From Bradyrhizobium quebecense (GTDB lineage Bacteria; Pseudomonadota; Alphaproteobacteria; Rhizobiales; Xanthobacteraceae), in NCBI RefSeq assembly GCF_013373795.3, contig NZ_CP088022.1, positions 310,001-374,000 on the forward strand: 64,000 nucleotides of DNA, given 5' to 3'. The first letter of the stretch is position 1, and each line of letters begins with the position of its first letter. This document shows positions 8,188-17,707 of the stretch, piece by piece. Both the position numbers and the translations under genes were made by a program. The notes below the pieces were generated by a model, which made no database searches, was not told the origin of the DNA, and worked only from the letters and a program-made list of their open reading frames with translations.

Positions 8188-8445
8188 ATGAGAAAGTATC
8201 TGTTTGCCGCGGCCATGGTGACCGCGATCGCATCGCCTGCATTCGCCGATGAAATCGGTGTTCGTGCCGGCCCCGTCGGCGCCGGCGTCACGGTCGGCGA
8301 GTCGCATGAATATCGCGATCGGGATCGCGACCGCACCACCGTGATCAGGGAGCGCGAGCCGCGTCATGACCGGACCACGGTCATCAAGAAGCAGGACGAG
8401 CTCGGCAATCGCAGCAAGACCGTCATTCATCACGACGACGATTGA
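8188..8445 (+). CDS. Small secreted charged protein
   Basis: The 85-residue protein starts with a Sec signal peptide (about residues 1-20, LFAAAMVTAIASPAFA) and a strong ribosome site (GAGGAGGAG). The mature part is extremely hydrophilic: a repeated Arg-Asp stretch (YRDRDRDRTTVIRERE) followed by a similar TTVIKKQDE and a His-Asp end. It is probably periplasmic and disordered or ion-binding. No function is known to me. A long antisense frame over it is treated as a shadow. Confidence 0.8.
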   Translation: MRKYLFAAAMVTAIASPAFADEIGVRAGPVGAGVTVGESHEYRDRDRDRTTVIREREPRHDRTTVIKKQDELGNRSKTVIHHDDD

Positions 8446-8468
8446 TGCCGATCAAGACCATGAAGATG

Positions 8469-8502
8469 AAAGTCCGCCGTTGACCTCGTCACGCCGGACT
8501 TT
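8469..8502. terminator. Hairpin terminator between convergent genes
   Basis: AAAGTCCG (8469-8476) pairs with CGGACTTT (8495-8502). It lies between the small secreted protein and the convergent garD gene, and the A/T ends of the arms suit termination in both directions. Confidence 0.6.
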
Positions 8503-8529
8503 CCATATGCAGGCTAGCCTGCGCTGTTG

Positions 8530-10071
8530 CTAGGTAACCGGCGCCGGGTTGAACAGCGTGAGATCGTTATGAATGCCCCAGCGGTCCGACCACGGCCTGG
8601 TCCGTCCGCTCGCGACGTCGAGGATCAGGCGGAACAGGTCCCAGCCGGTTTCCTCGATCGTCTTCTCGCCGGTCGCGATGCAGCCGGCGTCGAAATCGAT
8701 CAGGTCCTTCCAGCGCCGCGCCAGCTCGCTGCGGGTCGCGACCTTGATGACGGGCGCGGCGGCAAGGCCATAGGGCGTGCCGCGGCCGGTGGTGAACACC
8801 TGCAAGGTCATGCCGGAGGCGAGCTGCAACGTGCCGCAGATAAAATCGCTGGCCGGTGTCGCGGCGAACAGCATGCCCTTCTGCCGCGCCTTCTCGCCCG
8901 GCGACAGCACGCCAGCGATCGGGCCGGAGCCGGACTTGACGATCGAGCCGAGGGATTTTTCGACGATGTTGGCGAGCCCGCCCTTCTTGTTGCCCGGCGT
9001 GGTGTTGGCGCTGCGGTCGGCACCGCCCCGGGCGAGATAGGCATCGTACCAGGCCATCTCGCGGATCAGCGCGCGGCCGACATCCTCGTTGACGGCGCGG
9101 CGGGTCAGAAGCTGGATTGCATCGCGCACCTCGGTCACTTCCGAGAACATCACGGTCGCGCCGGCGCGAACCAGGAGATCGGCGGCGAAGCCGACTGCGG
9201 GGTTCGCGGTGACGCCGGAGAACGCATCGCTGCCGCCGCATTGCAGGCCGATCACGAGATCGGCGGCCGGGCAGGTCTCGCGCGTGCGGGCGTTGAGCAC
9301 CTTCAGGCGGGCCTCGGCCTGGGTCATGATGGCATCGACGATGGCGCCGAAGCCGTCGAAGGCTTCGTCCTGCATCCGCACGATGGCATCGCTGACGCCT
9401 TCCGGCACCAGCCGTTCCGGCGCGAGCTTCTCGCAGCCGAGGCCTATGACCAGGATCTCGCCGCCGAAATTCGGATTGAGCGCGAGATTCTGCAACGTGC
9501 GGATCGGCACCACGGCGTCGGGCGCGGCAATGGCGACGCCGCAGCCATAGGCATGGGTCAGCGGCACGACGTCGTCGACATTGGGATATTTCGGCAAGAG
9601 CTCGGCGCGGATGCGCTTCACCGCATATTCCATCGTGCCCTTGACGCATTGCACCGAGGAGGAGATGCCGAGGATGTTCTTGGTGCCGACCGAGCCGTCG
9701 GGATTGCGATAGCCTTCGAAGGTAAAGCCTTCGAGCGGTGGCAGTGCCGGCGGCACCGCGGTTGCGATCTCGAGCTGATCGAGCGGCGGCGCGTCGGGCA
9801 TGCGGATGCGCGCTTCGTCGACCCATTCGCCGGCCAGGATCGGCGACAGCGCATGGCCGATCACCTCGCCATAGCGGATGATCGGCGCGCCCTCGGCGAT
9901 GTCGTCCAGTGCGGTCTTGTGGCCTTGCGGCACGAAGGCGCGCAGCGTCAGGCCGCAGGCGAAGCGCGAGCCGGCAGGCAAGCCGAAATCATTGACGACG
10001 ATCGCGACATTGTCGCGCGTGTTGAGCTTGATGTAGCGGGGCTGCTCCTGCGCGCCGATCGGTTGGTCCAT
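8530..10071 (-). CDS. garD: Galactarate dehydratase
   Basis: The 513-residue protein resembles E. coli GarD along its whole length, including the N-terminal SAF-like part ([15 protein letters not shown]), [36 protein letters not shown] and the C-terminal NPAPVT. GarD dehydrates galactarate to 5-dehydro-4-deoxyglucarate, the product also made by GudD. I chose ATG 10071 because AGGAGG precedes it by 8 bp; the open frame starts 9 codons earlier without such a site. It is the last gene of the minus-strand sugar-acid operon, separated from the aldehyde dehydrogenase by a small palindromic repeat. Confidence 0.93.
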   Translation of the reverse strand: MDQPIGAQEQPRYIKLNTRDNVAIVVNDFGLPAGSRFACGLTLRAFVPQGHKTALDDIAEGAPIIRYGEVIGHALSPILAGEWVDEARIRMPDAPPLDQLEIATAVPPALPPLEGFTFEGYRNPDGSVGTKNILGISSSVQCVKGTMEYAVKRIRAELLPKYPNVDDVVPLTHAYGCGVAIAAPDAVVPIRTLQNLALNPNFGGEILVIGLGCEKLAPERLVPEGVSDAIVRMQDEAFDGFGAIVDAIMTQAEARLKVLNARTRETCPAADLVIGLQCGGSDAFSGVTANPAVGFAADLLVRAGATVMFSEVTEVRDAIQLLTRRAVNEDVGRALIREMAWYDAYLARGGADRSANTTPGNKKGGLANIVEKSLGSIVKSGSGPIAGVLSPGEKARQKGMLFAATPASDFICGTLQLASGMTLQVFTTGRGTPYGLAAAPVIKVATRSELARRWKDLIDFDAGCIATGEKTIEETGWDLFRLILDVASGRTRPWSDRWGIHNDLTLFNPAPVT

Positions 10072-10096
10072 GCCGTATTCCTCCTGGCTTAGCTTC

Positions 10097-10122
10097 ACCT
10101 CCCCCGCAAGCGGGAGAGGGGG
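10097..10122. repeat. Remnant of a CTCCCGC/GCGGGAG palindromic repeat
   Basis: The short gap between the aldehyde dehydrogenase and garD contains CTCCCCCGC-AA-GCGGGAG followed by AGGGGG. This is a partial copy of an extragenic palindrome family that I associate with Bradyrhizobium. It could weaken transcription into garD. Confidence 0.5.
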
Positions 10123-10144
10123 CGCACCTCCCGTGCGGTAAGAC

Positions 10145-11593
10145 TCAACCCGGGAAGGTGTAGGCCGTCTTCACCGTGGTGTAGAACTCGCGGGCATAGG
10201 CACCCTGTTCGCGCGCGCCGTAGCTCGAGCCTTTGCGGCCGCCGAACGGCACGTGGTAATCGACGCCGGCGGTCGGCAGGTTGACCATCACCATGCCGCT
10301 CTCGCTGTTGCGCTTGTAGTGCGAGGCGTATTTCAGGCTTGACGTGCAGATGCCCGAGGCGAGGCCGAACTCGGTGTCGTTGGAGATCGCGAGCGCCTCC
10401 TCGTAGTCCTTAGCGCGGATCACGCAGGCGACCGGGCCGAAGATCTCCTCGCGGGCGATCCGCATCCGGTTGTTCGCCTCGGTGAACAGCGCCGGCTGCA
10501 GATAGAAGCCGGGCGTCTCGCGGTTCAGCAGCTCGCCGCCCCAATGCAGGCGGGCGCCTTCGTCCTGGCCGATCTTGATGTAGCGAAGGTCCTGGTCGAG
10601 CTGGCTCTGGTCCACGACAGGGCCGACATGCACGCCGCTCTTCAGCGCGTCATCCACCGAAAGACCCTTCATGCGCTCGGTCATCGCGGCGACGAAGCGG
10701 TCGTGAATCCCCGCGGTGACGATCAGGCGCGAAGACGCCGTGCAGCGCTGGCCGGTTGAGAAATAGGCGCCGTTGACCGCGACCTCGACCGCGACCTTGA
10801 CGTCGGCATCGTCGAGCACGACCAGCGGGTTCTTGCCGCCCATCTCGAGCTGGAACTTCTTCATCGGATTGGAGAGCACGCAGGCCTGCGCGATCTTGCG
10901 GCCGGTCTGCACCGAGCCGGTGAAGGAGATCGCGGCGACGTCGGGATGATCGAGCAGGGTCTGGCCGACCACCGAGCCCGAGCCGACCACGAGGTTGAAG
11001 ACCCCGGCCGGAATGCCGGAGCGCGCGATGATCTCGGACAGCGCATGCGCGGAGCCCGGCACCAGCTCGGCCGGCTTGAACACCACCGTGTTGCCGTAGC
11101 AGAGCGCGGGCGCGATCTTCCAGGCCGGGATCGCGATCGGGAAATTCCAGGGCGTGATCATGCCGATGACGCCGACCGGCTCGCGGGTGATCTCGACATC
11201 GAGACCGGGGCGCACCGACGCACCCTTCTCGCCCATCAGCCGCAGCGCCTCGCCGGCGAAGAACGCAAAGATCTGCCCGGCGCGCGCCACCTCGCCGATG
11301 CCTTCCGGCAGCGTCTTGCCTTCCTCGCGCGCCAGCAGGCGGCCGAGCTCTTCCTTGCGGGCGAGGATTTCGACGGAGATTTTGGTCAGCGCGTCAAAGC
11401 GCTCCTGCGGCGTCGAGCGCGCCCAGGCCGGGAAGGCGGCTTTCGCCGCGGCGATCGCGTTTTCGGTCTGCGCCTTGTCTGCCTTGGCGTATTCGCCGAC
11501 CACATCGGCCGTGTTGGAGGGGTTGATGTCCCGCGTGATGCTTGTTCCGTCGATCCATTCGCCGGCGATGAAGTTCTTCTGGTGAGCGGTCAT
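10145..11593 (-). CDS. Aldehyde dehydrogenase, 2-oxoglutarate semialdehyde type
   Basis: The 482-residue NAD(P) aldehyde dehydrogenase has the catalytic residues Asn150 (TPWNFP), Glu250 (LEMGGKNP) and Cys284 (TGQRCTAS). In the glucarate/galactarate pathway KdgD produces 2-oxoglutarate semialdehyde, which this enzyme would oxidise to 2-oxoglutarate in the cytoplasm. The assignment to that substrate rests on position between gudD and garD; the family also contains succinate semialdehyde dehydrogenases. It could equally serve the sugar oxidation genes at 20.7-23.6 kb, whose pathway ends in the same semialdehyde. Confidence 0.88.
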   Translation of the reverse strand: MTAHQKNFIAGEWIDGTSITRDINPSNTADVVGEYAKADKAQTENAIAAAKAAFPAWARSTPQERFDALTKISVEILARKEELGRLLAREEGKTLPEGIGEVARAGQIFAFFAGEALRLMGEKGASVRPGLDVEITREPVGVIGMITPWNFPIAIPAWKIAPALCYGNTVVFKPAELVPGSAHALSEIIARSGIPAGVFNLVVGSGSVVGQTLLDHPDVAAISFTGSVQTGRKIAQACVLSNPMKKFQLEMGGKNPLVVLDDADVKVAVEVAVNGAYFSTGQRCTASSRLIVTAGIHDRFVAAMTERMKGLSVDDALKSGVHVGPVVDQSQLDQDLRYIKIGQDEGARLHWGGELLNRETPGFYLQPALFTEANNRMRIAREEIFGPVACVIRAKDYEEALAISNDTEFGLASGICTSSLKYASHYKRNSESGMVMVNLPTAGVDYHVPFGGRKGSSYGAREQGAYAREFYTTVKTAYTFPG

Positions 11594-11609
11594 GTTTCCA
11601 CCTTTCTTG

Positions 11610-12965
11610 TTAGCGCACGAGGCAGGGACGCTTGTCGTCGAAGGTCCAGCCGGGGATCAGGAACTGCATGGCCAGCGCGTCGTCGCGGGCGCCGAGGCCA
11701 TGCTGCTTGTATAGCGCGTTCGCCGCCTCGATGGCAGCGCGATCGAGCTCGATGCCGAGGCCCGGCCGATCCGGGATCGCGATCTTGCCGCCCTTGATCT
11801 GCAGCGGCTCCTTGGTCAACGCCTGGCCGTCCTGCCAGATCCAGTGGGTGTCGATCGCGGTCACCTTGCCGGGCGCGGCGGCGCCGACATGGGTGAACAT
11901 CGCCAGCGAAATATCGAAATGATTGTTGGAGTGCGAGCCCCAGGTCAGGCCGTTGTCGCGGCAGGTCTGCGCCACCCGCACCGAGCCCTGCATGGTCCAG
12001 AAATGCGGATCGGCGAGCGGAATGTCGACCGCCCCGAGCCGCAACGCGTGGGAGAGCTGGCGCCAGTCGGTCGCGATCATGTTGGTTGCGGTCGGTAGCC
12101 CCGTGGCGCGGCGGAACTCGGCCATGATCTCGCGGCCGGAGAAGCCGGCCTCCGCGCCGCAGGGATCCTCGGCATAGGCGAGCACGCCATGCATGTTGCT
12201 GCACAGCCGGATCGCCTCGTCGAGCGACCAGGCGCCGTTCGGGTCGAGCGTGACGCGGGCTTTCGGAAAACGCTTGGCGATCGCCGTGACGGCCTCGATC
12301 TCCTCTTCACCCGCGAGCACACCGCCCTTGAGCTTGAAATCGGCGAAGCCGTAATGCGCCTGCGTCGCCTCGGCGAGGCGGACGATCGCCTCCGGCGTCA
12401 TCGCCACCTGATGGCGCAGGTTGAACCAGTCGGGCTTGCCGGTCTCGCCTTCGACATAGGGAAGGCTGGTCTTCCTGCGGTCGCCGACGAAGAAGAGATA
12501 GCCAAGCGTCTCGACGCTGGTGCGCTGCTGGCCTTCGCCGAGCAAGGCTGCGACCGGGAGATTGAGATGCTGGCCGAGCAGATCGAGCAGCGCGGATTCC
12601 ACCGCGGTCACCGCATGGATGGTGACGCGGAGATCAAAGGTCTGCTTGCCGCGGCCGCCGGCGTCGCGGTCGGCGAAGGTCCGGCGCATCGACGCCAGGA
12701 TGTTGTTGCACGCGCCGATGCTCTGGCCGACGACGAGGTCGCGGGCGTCCTCGAGCGTCTTGCGGATCTTCTCGCCGCCCGGCACCTCGCCGACGCCGGT
12801 GTGGCCGGAGTTGTCTGTGAGGACCACGAGATTGCGGGTGAAGAACGGCGCGTGTGCGCCGCTCAGATTGAGGAGCATGCCGTCGCGGCCGGCGACCGGG
12901 ATCACCTCCATCGCCGTGACGACGGGGGCGCCGGCAAAGCCGGTGCGGATCGTGTCTTGAATCAT
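11610..12965 (-). CDS. gudD: Glucarate dehydratase
   Basis: The 451-residue enolase-superfamily enzyme carries the glucarate dehydratase pattern: the catalytic-lysine region FKLKGG, metal ligands in [11 protein letters not shown] and [18 protein letters not shown], and the [16 protein letters not shown] segment holding the second catalytic base. Length matches E. coli GudD (~446). It makes 5-dehydro-4-deoxyglucarate from D-glucarate. It sits between kdgD and the aldehyde dehydrogenase, spaced 16-31 bp from its neighbours, implying one transcript. Confidence 0.95.
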   Translation of the reverse strand: MIQDTIRTGFAGAPVVTAMEVIPVAGRDGMLLNLSGAHAPFFTRNLVVLTDNSGHTGVGEVPGGEKIRKTLEDARDLVVGQSIGACNNILASMRRTFADRDAGGRGKQTFDLRVTIHAVTAVESALLDLLGQHLNLPVAALLGEGQQRTSVETLGYLFFVGDRRKTSLPYVEGETGKPDWFNLRHQVAMTPEAIVRLAEATQAHYGFADFKLKGGVLAGEEEIEAVTAIAKRFPKARVTLDPNGAWSLDEAIRLCSNMHGVLAYAEDPCGAEAGFSGREIMAEFRRATGLPTATNMIATDWRQLSHALRLGAVDIPLADPHFWTMQGSVRVAQTCRDNGLTWGSHSNNHFDISLAMFTHVGAAAPGKVTAIDTHWIWQDGQALTKEPLQIKGGKIAIPDRPGLGIELDRAAIEAANALYKQHGLGARDDALAMQFLIPGWTFDDKRPCLVR

Positions 12966-12996
12966 CTGCTCCTCCCTTGGTCGTTGGCCGTTCGGC

Positions 12997-13938
12997 TTAT
13001 TCCGCCGCCTGCCGGGCCGCGGCCTGCGGCAGCCTAGCCACCAGCGCCGCGAGCTCGGCGATCTCCTGCTCGGTGAGATCGGTGAGCGGCGGGCGCACCG
13101 GGCCGGAATCGCGGCCGATCACCTTCATGCCGGCCTTGATGATCGACACCGCATAGCCCTTCTTGCGGTTGCGTATCGCGATCAGCGGCAGGATGAAATC
13201 CTTCAGGCCCGCATGGATGGTCTGATGATCGCGGCGGCGCACCGCGGCGTAGAACTTGGTCGCGAATTCCGGCACGAAGTTGAACACCGCCGACGAATAG
13301 GTGGTCACGCCCATGTCGAGATAGGGCAGTGCAAAGGTTTCTGCCGTCGGCAGGCCGCCGATATAGGTCAGGCGGTCGCCGAGCCTGGTGTAGACGCGGG
13401 TCATCAGCTCGATGTCGCCGATGCCGTCCTTGTAGCCGACGAGGTTCGGGCAGCGCTCGCAGAGGCGCGCCAGCGTGTCGGGCTGCAGGATCGCATTGTC
13501 GCGGTTGTAGACGATGACGCCGATCTTGACCGACGAACACACCGCCTCGACATGGGCGGCAAGGCCGTCCTGCTCGGCATGCGTGAGATAGGGCGGCAGC
13601 AGCAAGAGGCCGTCGGCGCCGGCCTTCTCGGCGCCAACAGCGATCTCGCGCGCGATTGACGTGCCGTATCCGGTGCCGGCCAGCACGGGAACGCGGCCCT
13701 TGGTCTCTTCGACCGCGATCTTCACGACATGCGGAACTTCAGCCGGCGTCAGCGAGAAGAACTCGCCGGTGCCGCCGGCGGCGAACAGACCGGCGACATC
13801 ATAGCCGCACAGCCAGTCCATGTTGGCGCGATAGGTCGCCTCGTCGAAAGAATAGTCCGGCTTGAACGGGGTCACGGGGAAGGACAGGAGGCCGCCGCCG
13901 ATTCTCGCGGCCATCTCCTGAGGGGTCAGCTTGCTCAT
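12997..13938 (-). CDS. kdgD: 5-dehydro-4-deoxyglucarate dehydratase
   Basis: The 313-residue protein is a DapA-like TIM barrel. The Schiff-base lysine is Lys170 (VGYKDGIGD), the catalytic tyrosine is about 144 (VIVYNRD), and the GGTGEFFSL substrate loop is at 55-63. KdgD dehydrates and decarboxylates 5-dehydro-4-deoxyglucarate to 2-oxoglutarate semialdehyde, joining GarD and GudD to the aldehyde dehydrogenase. It is the first enzyme gene after the lysR gene on the same strand. Confidence 0.95.
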   Translation of the reverse strand: MSKLTPQEMAARIGGGLLSFPVTPFKPDYSFDEATYRANMDWLCGYDVAGLFAAGGTGEFFSLTPAEVPHVVKIAVEETKGRVPVLAGTGYGTSIAREIAVGAEKAGADGLLLLPPYLTHAEQDGLAAHVEAVCSSVKIGVIVYNRDNAILQPDTLARLCERCPNLVGYKDGIGDIELMTRVYTRLGDRLTYIGGLPTAETFALPYLDMGVTTYSSAVFNFVPEFATKFYAAVRRRDHQTIHAGLKDFILPLIAIRNRKKGYAVSIIKAGMKVIGRDSGPVRPPLTDLTEQEIAELAALVARLPQAAARQAAE

Positions 13939-14065
13939 GGCGCCACTCCTGGAATGATGTTGGGATAGGGGATGCGCGAGCAGCGCGCGTCCGTGGCGGA
14001 ATTCTTAAGGAATGCTTCGATGCGCGTCCAAGCCAAACGCGGTATCGAGCGATGCACAATCTGCA

Positions 14066-14971
14066 TCAATCGCCGCGCAGATGCGGCGCGGCGATTTCGG
14101 TTGCGATCTCGATCAAGGACGGCAGCAACTGGTTCTCGTGATCGCGCCGCCACACCATGAACAGTTCGACCGGCACCGGCGTGCGCAGCTTCAGCGGCTT
14201 CAGCTTGACGTCCGCGATCTTCAGGCTGGCGGCGGCTTCCGGCACGATCGCGATGCCGAGCCCGGCACGCACCATCGCGAGAATCGAATGGATCTGGCTG
14301 AGATGCTGCACGTAGCGCGGCAGCACGTCGGCGCGCGTGAACAGCGACACCAGCAGATCGTGGAAGTATCGCGCCTCATAGGGCGAATACATCACGAAGG
14401 GCTGGTCGTCGAAATCCTTGATACTGACGGTGTCGGCTGTGGCCAGCGGATGCTTCTTCGGGATCGCGGCGAGCAGCGGCTCGGCCACGACGCGCCGGCT
14501 GGCGAATTCCGGCCGCGCGATCGGCGGGCGCAGCAGGCCGGCATCGATCTGGCCGGTGGTCAGCGCCTCGAACTGATCGCCGGAGACCATCTCCTTCAGG
14601 GAAAAATCGACCTCGGGCAGGCGGGAGCGGGCGGCCGCGATCAGGTCGGGCAGGAAGCCGTAGGCGGCCGCCGCGGTGAAGCCGATCTTGAGCGAGCCGG
14701 TCTTGCCGAGCGCGATGCGGCGGGCGACCTGCGCGGCGGATTCCGCGAGTTTGAGGATGCGCCGCGCTTCCGGCAGGAAGCTGCGTCCCGCCGGGGTCAG
14801 CCGCACCGAACGGCTGGTGCGTTCCAGCAGCGGCGCGTCGATGATGTGCTCGAGCACCTGGATCTGCCGGCTGAGCGGCGGCTGCGTCATGTTGAGCCGC
14901 GCCGCGGCGCGGCCGAAGTGCAATTCCTCGGCCACCGTGACGAAACAGCGAAGCTGGTTCAGGTCGAACAT
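14066..14971 (-). CDS. LysR-family regulator of the sugar-acid cluster
   Basis: The 301-residue protein has an N-terminal helix-turn-helix (residues 2-60, FDLNQLRCFVTVAEELHFGRAA, MTQPPLSRQI) and a type-2 periplasmic-binding-like effector domain. I prefer ATG 14971 because MFDLNQLRCF is the usual LysR start; an in-frame ATG at 15019 would add 16 residues. No clear ribosome site precedes either. Both candidate ATGs fall in the two arms of a 12-bp perfect inverted repeat (14969-15024). LysR regulators are usually divergent from their targets; here it is co-directional and upstream of kdgD, so regulation may act at the 13939-14065 gap. Confidence 0.9.
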   Translation of the reverse strand: MFDLNQLRCFVTVAEELHFGRAAARLNMTQPPLSRQIQVLEHIIDAPLLERTSRSVRLTPAGRSFLPEARRILKLAESAAQVARRIALGKTGSLKIGFTAAAAYGFLPDLIAAARSRLPEVDFSLKEMVSGDQFEALTTGQIDAGLLRPPIARPEFASRRVVAEPLLAAIPKKHPLATADTVSIKDFDDQPFVMYSPYEARYFHDLLVSLFTRADVLPRYVQHLSQIHSILAMVRAGLGIAIVPEAAASLKIADVKLKPLKLRTPVPVELFMVWRRDHENQLLPSLIEIATEIAAPHLRGD

Positions 14972-15024
14972 CGATGCTAGCCTGGAATGGATCGGTCGAG
15001 GATTTGTACGTTCTAGCATCGATG
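14969..15024 (-). promoter_or_regulatory. 12-bp inverted repeat enclosing the lysR start
   Basis: CATCGATGCTAG at 14969-14980 and its exact reverse complement at 15013-15024 are separated by 32 bp. Read on the minus strand, the second arm ends exactly with the predicted lysR start codon, and the first arm contains an alternative in-frame ATG. This could be an operator or an mRNA hairpin hiding the start. Confidence 0.55.
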
Positions 15025-15060
15025 CCTCCCACTGGCCAAGAAGACAAACAAGAAGACAAA

Positions 15061-15082
15061 GACGGCGGCCGAAGCCGCCGTT
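15061..15082 (-). terminator. UUCG-tetraloop terminator after the MFS gene
   Basis: On the minus strand the sequence folds as AACGGCGGC-UUCG-GCCGCCGUC, a near-perfect stem with a stable cUUCGg loop. It is followed by a T-rich run (TTTGTCTTCTTG). It lies 27 bp after the MFS stop and upstream of lysR, so it should separate their transcripts. Confidence 0.85.
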
Positions 15083-15108
15083 GATTGGTTGTTGCTGCGG
15101 CGGTCCGG

Positions 15109-16446
15109 TCAGGCCACCTTCAGCTGCACCCGCTTGATCTCGCCGACGATGAACAGATAGGCGATCGCCGCGACCAGCGCGTTGGCGCCGACGAACACCA
15201 GCGCGCCGTTGAACGAGCCGGTGGCGGCGAGGATGTAGCCGATGATGATCGGCGTGGTGATCGAGGACAGATTGCCGAAGGTATTGAACAGGCCGCCAGA
15301 GACGCCGCCGGCTTCCTTCGGCGAGGTGTCGGAGACGACCGCCCAGCCAAGCGCGCCGATCCCCTTGCCGAAGAAGGCGAGCGCCATGAAGCCGACCACC
15401 AACGCCTGGCTGTCGACGTAGTTGCAGGCGATGATCGTCATCGACAGCAGCATGCCGCCGACGATCGGGATCTTGCGTGCCATGGTCAGCGAGCCGGTGC
15501 GGCGCAGCAGATAGTCCGAGATGACGCCGCCGAGCACGCCGCCGATGAATCCGCACAGCGCCGGCAATGTCGCGACGAAGCCGGCCTGCAGGATCGAGAG
15601 CCCGCGCTCCTTCACCAGATAGACCGGGAACCAGGTCAGGAAGAAGTAGGTCAGCGTGTTGATGCAGTATTGGCCGATATAGACGCCGAGCATCATGCGA
15701 TTGGCGAGCAGCTGGCGGATATGGTCCCAGCCGGGGCCGCTGTCGTGTGCCTTGCCGGCCTTCGCCGCGTCCATGTCGACCAGCGCGCCGCCCTGCTTGA
15801 TGTAGTCGAATTCGGCCTCGTTGATCCCAGGATGGTCCTTTGGCTCGTAGATCGTCTTGATCCAGGCGATGCCCATCACGATGCCGAGCCCGCCCATTAC
15901 GTAGAACACGTGGCGCCAGCCGTATTCGTGCGCGATCCAGCCCATCAGCGGCGCGAAGATCACGGTCGCGAAATACTGTCCAGAGTTGAAGAACGCCGAT
16001 GCGGTGCCGCGCTCATTGCCGGGGAACCAGGCCGCGACGATGCGGGCATTGGCCGGGAACGATGGCGCTTCGGCGAAGCCGACCAGGAAGCGCAACCCGA
16101 ACAGCAGCGCCACGGCGGCGCCCGCCGAGAGGAACCCGACCAGGCCCTGCATCGCGGTGAAGATCGACCAGACGATGATGCTGATCGCATAGACCCATTT
16201 GGAGCCGTAGCGGTCGAGCAGCCAGCCGCACGGCACCTGCGCGACCACATAGGACCAGCCGAAGGCTGAGAACACGTAACCCATCGCGACGGGGTCGAGA
16301 TGCAGTTCCTTGGACAGGGCGGGGCCGGCGATCGAGAGCGTGGCGCGATCGGCATAGTTCACGGTGGTGACGAGAAACAGCATCGTCACGATCAACAGCC
16401 GGACGCGGGATCGCCGCGCGTCCGTGGCGGACACAATTGCGCTCAT
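15109..16446 (-). CDS. MFS anion:cation symporter, glucarate/galactarate importer type
   Basis: The 445-residue protein has about 12 transmembrane segments and the ACS-family signature NYADRATLSIAGPALSKEL near residues 30-48, as in E. coli GudP/GarP glucarate permeases. It would import D-glucarate and galactarate by proton symport. It is transcribed in the same direction as the catabolic genes but is separated by a terminator and by lysR. It is divergent from the MetX-like gene at 16656. Related transporters carry other acids (phthalate, hexuronates), so the substrate is inferred from context. Confidence 0.88.
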   Translation of the reverse strand: MSAIVSATDARRSRVRLLIVTMLFLVTTVNYADRATLSIAGPALSKELHLDPVAMGYVFSAFGWSYVVAQVPCGWLLDRYGSKWVYAISIIVWSIFTAMQGLVGFLSAGAAVALLFGLRFLVGFAEAPSFPANARIVAAWFPGNERGTASAFFNSGQYFATVIFAPLMGWIAHEYGWRHVFYVMGGLGIVMGIAWIKTIYEPKDHPGINEAEFDYIKQGGALVDMDAAKAGKAHDSGPGWDHIRQLLANRMMLGVYIGQYCINTLTYFFLTWFPVYLVKERGLSILQAGFVATLPALCGFIGGVLGGVISDYLLRRTGSLTMARKIPIVGGMLLSMTIIACNYVDSQALVVGFMALAFFGKGIGALGWAVVSDTSPKEAGGVSGGLFNTFGNLSSITTPIIIGYILAATGSFNGALVFVGANALVAAIAYLFIVGEIKRVQLKVA

Positions 16447-16598
16447 TCGCGCCTCCTTGAAAAGATTTCCTCGGGGACTGTCCTAGAGAGATGACGACAA
16501 TGGGTCCAAGCCGAAACCGGTATTGATCGATACCAATTTTGAATGGATCGGCCCGGTGCGATGCCACCTTCGCCGCCCTTGCTTCGGCTCGGAATTAA

Positions 16599-16613
16599 TG
16601 TACAATAAGTACA
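16599..16613. promoter_or_regulatory. TGTAC-N5-GTACA palindrome upstream of MetX-like gene
   Basis: TGTACAATAAGTACA forms a 5-bp-arm palindrome with a 5-bp spacer, 42 bp before the ATG at 16656, in an AT-rich patch suited to a promoter. A related CTGTACAG palindrome lies at 19369-19376 upstream of the TetR gene that closes this cluster. I infer a TetR operator. Confidence 0.45.
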
Positions 16614-16655
16614 GTTATTGAGGGCGCAGCGTCGCGCCCTGCCGATCGAGGTCGA

Positions 16656-17693
16656 ATGCGCATGACCGCGTCACGTGACTACGAGGTGTTCGAGGCAGGC
16701 AGGGTGACCTTGCAGGGCGGCGCGGTGTTTCCGCAGCTTGCGCTGGCCTACAAGACCTACGGCACGCTGAACGCGGCCAAGGACAACGTCATCCTCTATC
16801 CGACGTCGTTCGCCGCGCAGCACACCGACATCGAATGGCTGGTGCAGCCGGGCGGGGCGCTCGATCCCGAGCGCTACTTCATCATCATCGCGAACCAGTT
16901 CGGCAACGGCCTATCATCCTCGCCGTCGAATTCGAGCGAGCTGCTCGGCGGCGCACCGTTTCCCGCCTTCACCTATCATGACGCCGTCGCCATCCAGCGG
17001 CGGCTGCTGGTCGAGCGGTTTGGCGTGACCAAGCTCGCGCTGGTCTACGGCTGGTCGATGGGCGGCATGCAGGCCTATCACTGGGCCGCGCGCTATCCTG
17101 ATATGGTGGAGCGCGCCGCGGTAGTCTGTGGCAGCGCAAGGTGCTCGCCGTATAATCATGTGTTCCTCGAAGGTGTGAAAGCTGCGCTGACCGCCGATCC
17201 CGCCTATCGGGATGGCCGCTTCGTCGCCAAGCCGACGGCGGGCCTTCGCGCGATGGGGCGCGTCTATGCCGGTTGGGCGATGTCGCATGAGTTCTATCGC
17301 GAGAAGGTCTGGCGCGAGGCCGGCTTCAGCTCATTGGAAGACTACCTCGCGCAATCCTGGGACGGTGCCTTCGCGCGGCGCGATGCGAATGACCTGCTGG
17401 CGCAAATCGCGATCTGGCGGGCCGGCGACATCAGCCGCTGCGATGAATTCGGCGGTGACTTCGATCGCGCATTGGCCGCGATCAAGGCGCATGTCCTGCT
17501 GATGCCCGGCCGCACCGACCGCTATTTCGACCCGCGCGACAACGAGGATGAGCTCGGCCGCCTGGTCAATGCGCGCTCCGCGGCGCTGCATCCGATCCCC
17601 TCGATCCATGGGCACCGCGCCGGCAATCCCGTCAACAACGCCGGAGACCGCGCCTTCATCAACGCCGAAATCGCGGCGCTCTTGCAGCGCTGA
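16656..17693 (+). CDS. MetX-like alpha/beta hydrolase (homoserine O-acetyltransferase family)
   Basis: The 345-residue protein has the alpha/beta-hydrolase fold with nucleophile Ser134 in GWSMGGMQA, an acid in MPGRTDRYFDP and a His in SIHGHRAGNP. Overall order matches the homoserine O-acetyltransferase family, including ANQFGNGLSSSPSN near residues 79-92. It is 15 bp from a fatty acid desaturase and linked to a TetR regulator, not to methionine genes. So a role as a general acyltransferase or hydrolase in lipid metabolism is more likely than methionine synthesis. That role is inference. A GAGG site precedes ATG 16656; ATG 16662 is also possible. Confidence 0.85.
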   Translation: MRMTASRDYEVFEAGRVTLQGGAVFPQLALAYKTYGTLNAAKDNVILYPTSFAAQHTDIEWLVQPGGALDPERYFIIIANQFGNGLSSSPSNSSELLGGAPFPAFTYHDAVAIQRRLLVERFGVTKLALVYGWSMGGMQAYHWAARYPDMVERAAVVCGSARCSPYNHVFLEGVKAALTADPAYRDGRFVAKPTAGLRAMGRVYAGWAMSHEFYREKVWREAGFSSLEDYLAQSWDGAFARRDANDLLAQIAIWRAGDISRCDEFGGDFDRALAAIKAHVLLMPGRTDRYFDPRDNEDELGRLVNARSAALHPIPSIHGHRAGNPVNNAGDRAFINAEIAALLQR

Positions 17694-17707
17694 CAGGTGA
17701 GACGACC

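Noticed and set aside
8017..8433. 138-residue minus frame opposite the small secreted protein
   Set aside because: The plus strand has a strong ribosome site and a signal peptide; the minus frame has neither.
8527..10092. 521-residue plus-strand frame opposite garD
   Set aside because: GarD is conserved along its full length with NPAPVT at its end. The plus frame has shadow composition.
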